A stretch of DNA of 47,598 nt from Batkoa obscura. Taxonomy: Eukaryota; Entomophthoromycota; Entomophthoromycetes; Entomophthorales; Batkoaceae. How positions within the stretch are numbered: position 1 is the first letter of the stretch; every line of letters starts with the position of its first letter. Below, in pieces: positions 34,110 through 44,405 of the stretch. The notes beneath the pieces are model-generated. The model made no database searches, was not told where the DNA came from, and was given only the letters and a program-made list of their open reading frames with translations. A program made the position numbers and the translations under genes. The stretch is from contig JASVEC010000119.1 in the NCBI GenBank assembly GCA_030770535.1, positions 1 to 47,598 of the forward strand, given 5' to 3'.

Positions 34110-35750
34110 AATATCTATAGTATATTGTGATTCTTTATATTCAAATTGAAATGGATGCCAATTATAAAAAGTTTGAGTAGGTTGAGGTTCTGCTTAAAAT
34201 AGATTGAGAGGACTTCAACTTTAATTAAGCTTTAAATTAAGTATAGTAGATTTGACTTTGGTTTATTAAAGTTAGTATTATATATCATTAGGATGCTTTG
34301 GTTTTTAAATTTTAAAATTAAGTTTTAAGTTTTTATTAATATAATATCTATAATCATTTGGTGGCTTCCATGAACTTGCTTTGAAAAAGGAGTTTTATCT
34401 TAATCTGATAATAATTTTTACTAAAAATAGTTTATTCAGAAACGTTTGCTTAAAATCATCCCCAACAAGTGGGTAGATCACATTTATCGGGTAAAGTTGA
34501 TATGCTCTTTATGCTAGAAATAACAGTCAACACAGGAAATTTTAAACTGTTAGCAATTTTAAAAAGTAATCCAATTTTAAACATGATATATTTTGTGTAG
34601 TTAAATATAATTTTATTGATTATAGGCAAGCAAAAAGAGTTAATCATATTCGAAAATGGGTCTTATATTGACCCTAAGGTAATTTGTAAATTGAAATAGC
34701 TATAAGCATATGGGAGTGTTTTTTTTGATTTCATTATTTTTTCCATTTTTAAAGCACTATTTGAGTGGAAAGATTGTTAGTAAAATTCTTAAACACAAAA
34801 AAACACCCCCATATGATAGTTCAACTTTTTGATACATATTATAGTTGGCAAAATTTTATGAACACCAAGCCGTAAGAAAAATCCTTGTAAAGTTAGCAAT
34901 AGTTCTCAAAAATAGACATGTATTTAGACTGGCTTTGTTCAGATATATTGGGATCCCCTGTTTAACTTGATAAAAGAATGATAACAAATCACAAATGAGC
35001 TAGCTTTCAATATAACTCATTCGAAAACCTTAGTTAATTTATAGTGTGAATTTGTTTAAATATACCAATTCTGTAGAAACAGGCAGTGAATTTGTTTCAT
35101 GTAGAAGAAAATCCAAATGTGTTTAGAGAAAATCTATAGAGTATTGGGTTGGATTCCTCGAAGAGATTTTAGGTTGTGTACCATTACTGCAATTTAAAAT
35201 CATTCCTTAGAGTATCAAGTAATCCATCATCCATTTGTGTGATACACACCCTGTTAAAATATTTCTCATACTTTTAAATAAGTGAACTACTCTAACATAA
35301 CTTAAGGAAGAATCAATTAAACAATATTTTTTCTACTAGCAAATTTGACTTCTCAAAAAAAACTCACTGCTAAATTAGTGAATAAAAATCAAAGACAGAT
35401 TAGTTCATATTATGTATAGGTTTTCACAAAAAACTAAATAGATAAGTTTCTAAAATATTATAGTATTATAACAGAAATGATAGCATAAATTTACAGTATT
35501 AATTTAAATTATTTAACCCTGTTTAATTGATAACTTTTTGAGTTATGATAAAACTAATCGTTTGGGATAATATGCAAACCATTTTGTTTAGTAGTGCATG
35601 TAAGGATCCTATTCTCATCTGATTAAAAATCACAATTTTTAATGATAGCAAGGTAGTAAATGCTCAGGTATTAAGGTTTATTTGAAGATTAAAAATTATG
35701 ATTAGTTTGGTTAAGTATGAATAGTTAAAATTTATCAAATTGGTTGACAT
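34110..35750. other. Gene-poor region with one miniature element
   Basis: A short open stretch on the plus strand at about 34455-34680 has a possible small intron (GTAGTT to TTATAG) and may be a gene remnant, but I recognise nothing in it. The miniature element 34712-34810 follows. The rest has no visible feature. Confidence 0.45.
34712..34810 (-). mobile_element. Miniature inverted-repeat element, copy 15
   Basis: The ends are GGGAGTG and CACCCCC with ATAT on both sides (34708-34711, 34811-34814). The wider flank makes CATATG on each side. Confidence 0.93.
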
Positions 35751-35752
35751 AA

Positions 35753-36440
35753 TCAATGGAAATTGACAAATATATAATTTGGAAAATATAGGATATAGTT
35801 TGACGTATTAATATTACACTCGGTATTATTATACCCACTGTTACTACATATATAGAAGAAAGAAAATCTATTAATGGTACTATTGTTATCTAAAACTGAG
35901 CAGCTATTTGCTAATAGATCGTGGCAGAGTGTAAAAAGTATATTCAAACCATCATCAAATTCTATTTGAAAGTCAGAAATGATACAAAAATTATCTAGTA
36001 CATTGCTTTTCATAACACCATCGCATAGCAACAGTTGGATGTAAGCATCTTCACCAACTAAATTATTGTACCCAATAGTTTGAGGATTTGAATTATACTT
36101 TTTAAAAAAATATCTCCAAAAGTTCTACTATTACGTTTATTAAATTTAATCGTTTAGTCGACTCGTATGCTTTTGGCAGCATATTGTCACGAGCTAAAAT
36201 TGGCCTTAATTCCAGTCTTTTAGCTATACTTTTTACTTGAGTAGACTATAAAAACAGATGGTTTTCTAACATATTATGTCCATATAGATAATCATATCCT
36301 TTTCCTACCATATCAAATTGAAGAACCTTATCACTTTGACTAATTATTTTACTTACCATGCTTTTCATAATTCCAAATAGATTAGCTATCTTTTGATAGG
36401 GAAAATCTCACTCTCATATATAAATCACCTCCTTTTTATA
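35753..36440 (-). pseudogene. Decayed unidentified ORF with a helix-turn-helix-like start
   Basis: Reading the minus strand from about 36440, the segments YQKIANLFGIMKSMVSKII, then LQFDMVGKGYDYLYGHNMLENH, then SIAKRLELRPILARDN, and lastly DAYIQLLLCDGVMKSN with IISDFQIEFDDGLNILF run in one direction but in shifting frames with stops. The first segment has the spacing of a Tc1/pogo-type DNA-binding helix-turn-helix, so a DNA-transposase relic is possible. A dead host gene is equally possible. The 92-codon open frame 35753-36031 is its last part. Confidence 0.35.
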
Positions 36441-36868
36441 CTCCAAGTTTGTATAAGCACTAGTTCTTTTGTTTTCCTTTATTAATATTTGAAAGTGTCT
36501 GTATAGTTTTTGTAAAAAATGATGAATTAATCTTTGCTTTTATACATGATCAAGCTTCTGGCTGTTCTATGTTTATATTAAAATAGTGAATTTTAATTTC
36601 AAAACATCATAAACTCAAAAATATTCTTAAATTTTAATGAAATAAATACCAAAGGTAAGAAAAATCTAATGAATATAATAAATACTTAAAGTAACAAGTT
36701 ATGTAATTGTACAATTATTTAACATCGCCAACTATAAACAGAAATTGCTAAAAAGACCATAAACTTTAATATTATATCCGGCTTTATAAAAGTCTTGTAT
36801 CATTTATTTGATTAGTCTAGATGTGACTATTACAATGTAACACAAAAACTGCTAATTCTGTATTATAT

Positions 36869-36963
36869 GAGGATGGATTTTGTCTAAAAATTTTACTAAC
36901 AATTATTCTACTCAAATAGCATTAAACAATGAAAAAAGTGATGAAACCATAAAAACGCCCCCC
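36869..36963 (+). mobile_element. Miniature inverted-repeat element, copy 16
   Basis: The ends are GAGGATGG and ACGCCCCCC. The flanks are TTATAT on the left and CTATAT on the right, consistent with an ATAT duplication after a one-base change at the right end. The core is diverged. Confidence 0.85.
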
Positions 36964-38013
36964 TATATTCTGAATAATTTTTTTTATTTTTAGCTTAATG
37001 ATTTGACTTAGTTTTAAATGCAATAAAGCTATTTGCAATTGAATTATTAAAGTACTGAACTTCTGAAAGGAATTATATTGCTTTTGGATATTAAAATATA
37101 AAGAAAGCTAATTAAAGGATATAGAATACATCTTTTTTATATTACTAAAAAACATTTGTTTTTGGTGTACTTGAAAATGTGAGCTATTTTTTACTCTTAT
37201 TTACATTATAACAATTCAGAATAAAATTATCTAGAACAAAAATTGTAACGTTTTCATATTTTAGAAGCAATAGATAAAGGACATGTATAGTAAACTTGGT
37301 AAACTAAGAATTCGACTACCTATCTTTTACTCGAAAATTTGTTAAATAGGAAGGTGATAAAATTCAGAATCTTGTTATAGTGCATTCCATGAATCAACGA
37401 ATTTTAGTTAATTTTAAAGCGGTCCAGAACTAAAATAGATAAAAGCAGCAATAAAAAGTTAAAACGAGCCCTAAAAAATTACTTGTAATTTCTAATAAAC
37501 AGATGAAGGTTTGCTCTTGAAGAAATATCTACTCACTTATTTTTATTATTAAAACCATAGTTGAACCCGACGCTGAGGTTAGCTTTTAGTGAACTATAAA
37601 TAAATTCAATTAATTGCTATGAATCAATGTGAAGTGCAATATAGAAATTTTTTATAGGTTAACACCAATACAAACTAAACTAAAAACAATCACACTAAAA
37701 TTCACTAGCTAGTATCAAAATATAAAACGTAAAATTGAAAACCAAGTGTAATTTGCCAAATAAAGTAATAGTCGAAAGTGCACAAAGATGTGGAATAAAA
37801 GTTATTTAGTACAATTAATTGAAGCTTTTGATAGTATATGACGAAAAAGAGATTGATGAAATAAAAATGAAGATAAAGTTAGTGTGTATAAGAGAGGTTT
37901 CTAGAGATTTTCAAAAATTATCGTTTATCTAATAGAAGAATTTCAGCTTTATGATAACGTTGGAATAATTGATAACAAATACTAATATTTTAGATACGAA
38001 AATTTCAATATAT

Positions 38014-38090
38014 GAGGGTGTTTTTTTTGGTTTTGTCACTTTTTCCATTTTTTAAGCACTACTTGAGCGGAAAGATTATTTAGTAAAATA
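38014..38090 (-). mobile_element. Miniature inverted-repeat element, copy 17, truncated
   Basis: The left end GAGGGTG and the core through GGAAAGATTATTTAGTAAAAT are present, but the right terminus is missing. Confidence 0.85.
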
Positions 38091-38239
38091 TCAGTGAAGG
38101 AGATAATTTGGAAACTATCGGCAACAAATAAAATTTCAATAATTGTATAAGTTATTTAATTTTAAAAATTTATTTTATTTTATTTTTTTAAATAACTTTT
38201 TTAATTATGCGTTTTATATTACCTTTATAAATATTTAAC

Positions 38240-39175
38240 AGATGTGAAATCTGATACTCAGGGTTTGGGGTCAAAAGCAGCTATTGTCTGGCTGACTATA
38301 CTGTAAGTCAAAAGGCCTTAGTTGATGTGACTAAGATAGACTTGAATTATGAAGAATAATACGTAATGGGCTACGGACTATGTAAGACAAATAGAATAGA
38401 CAATACTAATGTAAAATCCACGTAAAATACTATTAAGGAAACTTTGTGAAATATCGCTTTGTCAGTCCTATGGTTAATTATAGTATAGCAGCCGCCTAAG
38501 CTGTTGTGTTCTCGAGTTCAGAGAAAATCAATCCCATGTTCTTATTTTGATTTGTTATGAGAATTTCTAGCTCCATCCCAAAGAATATTATCCTCTTATC
38601 TTGATATTTATACTTTTCAGAGTATAAAAGAGATTTTAGAGTATAGTAGTTCGAGGCTTTTTAACTGAATTATTCCCTGATATCTCGAACATTTAATAAA
38701 GCCACTAAGTTTTCTTAATAGTATTTTACGTAGATTTTACATTAATATTGTCTATTCTATTTGTTTTATATAGCTTGTAACCTATTACGTGGTACTCCTC
38801 ATAATCCAGGTCTATCTTAGTCACATCAACTAAGACCTTTCGACTTATAGTGTAGTCAACCCAGCAATAGCTGTTCTTGACTCCAAACCCTGAGTACCAG
38901 ATTTCACAACTTAGTGACTTTATTAAATGTGCAAAATATTAGGGAGTAATTCAGTTAAAAAGCCTCGAGTTATTATACTCTAAAATCTCTTTTATACTCT
39001 GAAAGTACAAATATCAAAATGAGAAGATAATATCTTTGAGATGAAGCTAGAAATTCTCATAGCAAATCAAACTAAAAGCGTGGGATTGATTGTCTCTGAA
39101 CTCGATAGCACAACGACTTAAGCGATTATTGTACTATAATCAATCATGGAGCTGAGAAAGCGATATTTCACAGTA
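38240..39175. repeat. Crossed inverted repeats A-B-A'-B'
   Basis: Two segments lie side by side, A (about 38243-38448) and B (about 38449-38709). They are followed by inverted copies in the same order: A' (about 38704-38909) is the reverse complement of A, and B' (about 38907-39175) of B. Each pair is close to 85-90% identical by eye. A simple inverted duplication would give A-B-B'-A'; this order does not. A and B both begin TTGTGAAAT and meet at CACTAAG. One strand of A' (from 38905 down to 38720) is open for about 60 codons (starting EIWYSGFGVKNSYCWVDY). I recognise neither A nor B. Confidence 0.85.
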
Positions 39176-39266
39176 CCTTGTTTATATTTTAATTTGTATA
39201 AAAGTAATTTTCTTAATATAAGTTTTTTATCGTTTTAATTAAAAATATTCTATTGAAATACCATAT

Positions 39267-39365
39267 GGGGATGTATTTTTGTGTTTAAGAATTTTACTAA
39301 TAATTTTTCCACGCAAATAGTGTTTAAAAGATGGAAAAAGTAATGAAGCCAAAAAAAACACTCCC
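39267..39365 (+). mobile_element. Miniature inverted-repeat element, copy 18
   Basis: The ends are GGGGATG and CACTCCC with full core. The flanks ATAT and ATTT do not match. Confidence 0.9.
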
Positions 39366-39440
39366 ATTTTATGTTTTAAAAACTTTGCTTAAAATTTTAT
39401 AAAAATAAGTTTTTTATTATAAAATAAGAATACATAATAT

Positions 39441-39539
39441 GGGGATGTATTTTTTTGCTTAATAATTTTACTAACAATTTTTCCACTCGAATAGTGCTTA
39501 AAAAATGGAAAAAGTTATGAAACCAAAAAAAACAGCCCC
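39441..39539 (+). mobile_element. Miniature inverted-repeat element, copy 19
   Basis: The ends are GGGGATG and CAGCCCC, with ATAT on both sides (39437-39440, 39540-39543). Confidence 0.93.
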
Positions 39540-39664
39540 ATATATTGTATTTTTAATTTTAACCAGTTTTCTAAGTTGATCAGATAAAAAATAAGCTAGT
39601 TACTATGTAACTGTTTTTAAAGAAATACAAAATAGATTTTTTTTATATAGCTAAGCTTCTTTAT

Positions 39665-39702
39665 GGGGATGTGCTTTTTTGTCTAAGGATTTTGCTAACT
39701 GT
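39665..39702 (+). mobile_element. Miniature inverted-repeat element, copy 20, left-end fragment
   Basis: Only the first 38 bases remain: GGGGATGTG, the T-run and GTCTAAGGATTTTGCTAAC. Confidence 0.8.
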
Positions 39703-39896
39703 AAAAATATATTTAAGACTTTTGGAAATAAAGTTAACTCCAAAGTTTACTTGGTATAAAGCTATTTAATTTTTTCATAATTTAAACCGAAAAAATTTAT
39801 TATAAAAAAAAGCTATCAGTTAATATAAAGACTTGGACTAGTTTGGAATACCTGAACATATTGTATACAAAATAAGCTAGATTTTAATTATAATAT

Positions 39897-39994
39897 GGGG
39901 GTGTTTTTTTGGTTTCATTGCTTTTTCCAATTTTTAGGTGCTATTTGAGCGGAAAGATTGTTAGTAAGATCCTTAAACAGAAGAATGCATCCCC
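39897..39994 (-). mobile_element. Miniature inverted-repeat element, copy 21
   Basis: The ends are GGGGGTG and CATCCCC with full core. The left flank ATAT and right flank AACA do not match. Confidence 0.9.
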
Positions 39995-40401
39995 AACATT
40001 GTAATTGTATAGCTGTTGAGTAATTATAACGAAATTTTATAGGGTTGTTTTTGAAAGTTCTGTTTGAACTTATTTTCAACTTTATATTAAGAATAAATAA
40101 TACTATATAAAAAAATGTATATATATATATTTATTAGTTTTTCGTAACCAAATTGTTTCTAAAATAGTAATATAATTAAACAATCTATTTTTTACAATTT
40201 GAATCTAAGGAATTGTGTCAAAATAAGAGGGGTATTTTATTATCAAAAATTTAATTATCCATGAAAATCTCAAAATATTTAAAAATATTATATTGGTAGG
40301 GAGCTATTAATACCTTTTAATACTTTTTGCGACCCTTATGTTAAATCAACTAAAAATTAGTAATAAAAAAGCTTAATTAAACAATAGAACATTTCGATTT
40401 A

Positions 40402-40500
40402 GGGATGTATTTTTGTGTCTAAGAATTTTACTAACAAATTTTCCGCTTTAAATAGTGCTTAAAAAATGGAAAAAATAATAATGTCAAAAAAAACACTCCC
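40402..40500 (+). mobile_element. Miniature inverted-repeat element, copy 22
   Basis: The ends are GGGATG and CACTCCC. ATTTA is on both sides (40397-40401, 40501-40505), so the target duplication is ATTT or TTTA with one ambiguous base. Confidence 0.92.
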
Positions 40501-41093
40501 ATTTAGTTTTATAAACGTTTAGACTCTACTAATTTTGTTAAAGCAACATTTAAATAAGTTTATAAGATACGTGATATTGATATTTGTACTGTATTTGTAC
40601 TAACTTCTTACACTAAGCCTACTCTTCTGAAGGTCCAATTACTAAGTGTTATTATAAACCATGAAAATATACTCGTACACATTTCATTGACAATACTTTT
40701 AAAATATTTAAAAGTAAAAAGCACTAATTCAAATAATAGCAAATTTTACTGATACAAATACATTTACCAACAAATCAGCGTGAAAGTCAATTTAAACCTT
40801 TAGTTAACTGCTAAAATCAACTTTAAATAGTTTATTAAAACCTTACTCGATATAACCTTTGGAGTCCAAATTTAGTTTTAAAAAAGTATTTGCAAGTTCG
40901 GATTTTTGAATGATAAAAACTAGTTTAAGGTAGAGAATAGAGTAGGTGTTGATTCATTAGTATTGGGTAGGTGCTATGTTGGCGTTATGCCGGGTTTAGG
41001 TTTAGTATATTTAAGAAATAGCTGTGGCTATTTTTAATACATTTGATGTTTTTTGGGTTTGCCTTTAATTTACAAAAAAAGAATTTTTTATAT

Positions 41094-41192
41094 GGGAGTG
41101 TTTTTTTTGACTTCATTACTTTTTCCATTTTTTAAGCGCTATTTGAGTGGAAAATTTATTAATAAAATTCTTAAACACAAAAATACATCCCC
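41094..41192 (-). mobile_element. Miniature inverted-repeat element, copy 23
   Basis: The ends are GGGAGTG and CATCCCC with ATAT on both sides (41090-41093, 41193-41196). Confidence 0.94.
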
Positions 41193-41549
41193 ATATGCTC
41201 TTTTTCTCATATCAATTCTCTGAGACCTTAATCAGATATTTTTACTTTTTGAATTGGGCCTTATAAATACCATTATTTACAAATGTCATATGGCTTACAT
41301 GTATCTTCAAATTCCAATATTGATAATAAAATTTAGAGTAGCTTAATAAATGCACAAATATAGAGATGAATATAGTAACTTTTATTCAAAGCATGTATAT
41401 TTTCAATTTCAAATATTGACATAATTATTTAGTTATAATATATCTAAGTCTAATAATGCACCTTTTGAACGCAAACTTGCTGAAAGTCTCTTAATGTTAA
41501 CTTAAATTTTGAAAAGTAGGTACTAAAGTATTATACTAAAACAATACAT

Positions 41550-41644
41550 GGGAATGTTTTTTTGGCTTAATTACTTTTTACATCTTTTAAACACTATTTG
41601 AGTGAAAAAATCATTAGTAAATTCTTAAACAAAAGTACATCCTC
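41550..41644 (-). mobile_element. Miniature inverted-repeat element, copy 24
   Basis: The ends are GGGAATG and CATCCTC, with the non-palindromic 4-bp duplication ACAT (41546-41549, 41645-41648). It ends just 53 bp past the receptor gene's stop codon. Confidence 0.93.
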
Positions 41645-41697
41645 ACATGATAGTTTTTAAGAAAATTATCCTAAATATAGCAAAAAAATAATAACTA

Positions 41698-42732
41698 TCA
41701 AATCAAAGTATATTTATTAGCCTTATTTTTAGGCCTCATAAAATTCAAATTAAACATAAAGTAACGAGTATTGTCATGATTTAATCCATTATCTGTTAGT
41801 TTTGAGTTAAATAATAGACCATTATAGTAGCGGTGCTTCAACTGAACGTATAGCTTAGGGATTAATGGATCCAATAAGAAAAATAAGAGGTTTAACCAGC
41901 CATTGCAAGAGCCTAAAATGTCCATAAAGAAGAAGTGAATGATTGTGTATTTGAAGCTGATATATAGGCTTATTGAACAGATCAAATAGGGCAGTTGTGT
42001 AATTAAAGGGATAATAGCATAGCCTAAAAAGCGCTTGGATAACCGATTAAACTGGTTGGAGTAAGAGGTTGGGGAAATAGACCCCAGCTTATTATTAATC
42101 AATTTTTTGAAGGAGAGTAAAAAGACAAAAGTAATGTAGCCAATAGCGAATATATTTGGTAGAAAGAAAGTAAGGAAGAAGTGCAGATAAGAGTAGGTGC
42201 CAAAGTATAAATTAGTTAGACCAGAACATTTATTGTACACGATACCTACGATAAAGGATGGTAAGTTCAATAAAACAGATAAAAGTATGGTTGTCATAGC
42301 GTATTGTAAATCAGTGTACAGTTTGATAGCTTTATTTTTCAAAAATGAAGCGTGTAAGTTGATGCCTAAACAAGCAATCAAAAACACATACCATAAATTT
42401 AATACATGCTCAACGTGTATATTAAAGTTACAGTATTGTGGATTACCATAGCTATATATTATCTCACTTAACGCTTCATCGACATTAGTATCAAGATTAT
42501 AAAATAAGACTATGTATTGCTTTATGAAAATCAATAAGTTGTAAGATACATCATTGATTGCTATCCATAGATAAAATCTATAACTTAATTTATCACTACC
42601 TTCGTAGTTGTATAGAATAGTGTATAGTACAATGAGAAATAAAGTGATACCGCATATTAATGATATTAGGTTATTATACAATGAAACGTATTTTAATGTT
42701 AAGTCCAAGTCTACCATGAAATATAAAATCAA
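41698..42732 (-). CDS. Seven-transmembrane receptor-like protein
   Basis: This single-exon gene encodes 344 residues with seven hydrophobic spans at roughly residues 19-41, 53-75, 107-126, 143-163, 180-207, 235-257 and 267-292. The N-terminus is short, a basic third loop (KKLINNKLGS ... NRLSKRF) precedes span 6, span 7 carries LDPLIPKL in the place of the family-A NPxxY motif, and the C-tail is basic. These are features of a G-protein-coupled receptor, but there is no DRY motif and no closer family is clear. It would act at the plasma membrane as a sensor through a heterotrimeric G protein. Met6 (MVDLDL) is an alternative start. It lies 218 bp downstream of the MFS gene on the same strand. 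Confidence 0.7.
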   Translation of the reverse strand: MILYFMVDLDLTLKYVSLYNNLISLICGITLFLIVLYTILYNYEGSDKLSYRFYLWIAINDVSYNLLIFIKQYIVLFYNLDTNVDEALSEIIYSYGNPQYCNFNIHVEHVLNLWYVFLIACLGINLHASFLKNKAIKLYTDLQYAMTTILLSVLLNLPSFIVGIVYNKCSGLTNLYFGTYSYLHFFLTFFLPNIFAIGYITFVFLLSFKKLINNKLGSISPTSYSNQFNRLSKRFLGYAIIPLITQLPYLICSISLYISFKYTIIHFFFMDILGSCNGWLNLLFFLLDPLIPKLYVQLKHRYYNGLLFNSKLTDNGLNHDNTRYFMFNLNFMRPKNKANKYTLI

Positions 42733-42950
42733 ATTAGTAAATAGCTAATTATTTATTTCTTTTTCTTTATTTTTATATAGTACAAGATTCCATTAGCTAG
42801 TTATGATTTATTTATAATTTTTTCAACAAAGCTAATTTATTAGAATATTGATCCTAATAATCTATAAATAAAAAAATAAAAAAATGTAATGATTAAAAAC
42901 AAGGATAAAAAATAAAATTGAACTGAATATCAGCTATTTTATGGTATAAT

Positions 42951-44405
42951 TTAACTTATATCATTAATAAATAGCATTTCTTTATTGCTTTTTTCTTTTT
43001 TAAATAAATAATTAAGAACATTTTTAAAAGTAAAAGTAAAAGTAAAATAAGCTAACACAACAAAGCCAAAAATTTGCAACAAAGAGAATATCAAAAACAG
43101 GTAAAAAGGTCCAAGATTTTGTAATAATTTAGAACTGAACGAAGTAATAATCCCCGATAATCCAAATCTCATAAAATTAGTACATGCTGTAATACTCGAT
43201 GGTTTATCACTTACAATGTCCGTTAGATAAGTATTGATGATAATGAATACATTTGCCATCCCAAACCCAATGATAAATTGGGCTAATAAAACTAAGTATA
43301 AAGAGTGGTCTGATTCAATGTGATATCCGGTTAAGAATAAGCCTAACATGACTAAGGCCACTCCAAACCAGGCTCCATTTAATCGATATTCATAATTTAT
43401 ATTGTCATTACCATTCTTGATACTCGCTCGTTTTATCAGATAGTCGGATAATATACCACCAGTATAGCTACCTAACATGTTACCTATACCAGAAGGTAAA
43501 TAAGATAGGCCAATTTCAATAGATTTTAGCTTGTATTGTTCATCCATGATACGAGTTTGGCTTAATGAGATATTATAATAAGACCCGTAGATTAGACCAG
43601 AGTATAACATCAAGATTAAAACTCTTAAATTGAAAAATAGATAGAAACACTTTAGTGGATTTAAGTTTAAGTTGTATTTAACATAGAATCTATTAAATAA
43701 ATTAAAACACTTATAATTTTTATAAGATTCATAATCATATAAATTAGAGTTATTGTCATAATTATAAATAGTTATTTTCTCATTATCCGTAACACTATTT
43801 TCTATCTTAATGATTTGAATCTCTTTTCTTTTTTCTGGACTCAATGTTTCCTTTATAAATATGAAATTAAGTATAAACAATATAATTGATAATACAAACA
43901 AAAAATAAAAATTGTATCTCCAGTCCCTAAAATACTCATTGATGATCCCTCCTAATAGGGGCCCTAAACTAGGTCCAAAGGTTGCTCCAATAAAAAAGAT
44001 GCCCATAGCAAAACCTTTTTCTTCTTTACTAAATAAATCGATTATAATACCAACTCCGATTACTGCATATGCTGAGGACCCGATCCCCAATAACACTCGA
44101 AAAGCGATTAAGGCTTCTATACTATTTGACAAACCACAAGCTAAACTAGCCAAGATTAATATGACTTGAGATATTATTGACGGTGTCCGTCTACCTACTT
44201 GGTCACTTAAGTTACCCCACATTAAAGGAAACACAGCAATAGTAAATAGAAATAGAGACACACTTAAATCGACCATACTATCATTAGTATTTAAATCAAG
44301 GTTAATTAAGTTTACGGAAGGTAAGTAGATAGTAGAAGCTAAAGGGGCTATCATACCACTGATGGTAATTAGAAATAGAACAAAATACTTTGAAGTTTTA
44401 ATCAT
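42951..44405 (-). CDS. MFS transporter, DHA1-type drug:H+ antiporter
   Basis: This single-exon gene encodes 484 residues with about twelve membrane spans. DHA1 hallmarks are IYLPSVNLI in the first loop, motif A GNLSDQVGRR at residues 64-73, an FRVLLGIGSSAY stretch in span 4 and the antiporter motif C GATFGPSLGPLLGGII in span 5, then DWRYNFYFL and FIKETLSPEKR before a long central loop. The relatives are fungal Qdr/Aqr1/Dtr1-like exporters, which move drugs, polyamines, organic acids or amino acids out of the cell by proton exchange. The C-terminus contains an FTFTFTF run encoded by an AAAAGT-like microsatellite near 43026-43048. Confidence 0.9.
   Translation of the reverse strand: MIKTSKYFVLFLITISGMIAPLASTIYLPSVNLINLDLNTNDSMVDLSVSLFLFTIAVFPLMWGNLSDQVGRRTPSIISQVILILASLACGLSNSIEALIAFRVLLGIGSSAYAVIGVGIIIDLFSKEEKGFAMGIFFIGATFGPSLGPLLGGIINEYFRDWRYNFYFLFVLSIILFILNFIFIKETLSPEKRKEIQIIKIENSVTDNEKITIYNYDNNSNLYDYESYKNYKCFNLFNRFYVKYNLNLNPLKCFYLFFNLRVLILMLYSGLIYGSYYNISLSQTRIMDEQYKLKSIEIGLSYLPSGIGNMLGSYTGGILSDYLIKRASIKNGNDNINYEYRLNGAWFGVALVMLGLFLTGYHIESDHSLYLVLLAQFIIGFGMANVFIIINTYLTDIVSDKPSSITACTNFMRFGLSGIITSFSSKLLQNLGPFYLFLIFSLLQIFGFVVLAYFTFTFTFKNVLNYLFKKEKSNKEMLFINDIS

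Larger units (their letters stand above)
36441..38238. other. Gene-free region with two miniature elements
   Basis: Apart from miniature elements at 36869-36963 and 38014-38090, I see nothing to support a gene or RNA. Confidence 0.5.
39176..41697. other. Gene-free region rich in miniature elements
   Basis: Seven miniature elements lie here (39267, 39441, 39665 fragment, 39897, 40402, 41094, 41550). Between them is AT-rich DNA with no gene or RNA that I can see. Confidence 0.6.

Noticed and set aside
34456-34647. 63-codon open frame on the minus strand
   Set aside because: It overlaps a plus-strand stretch that looks more like an eroded exon, and neither reading matches a family I know.
38240-39175. 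A pair of long terminal repeats or a simple long hairpin
   Set aside because: The repeats are inverted, not direct, and their order is crossed. There is no coding region between them and no reverse transcriptase in the window.
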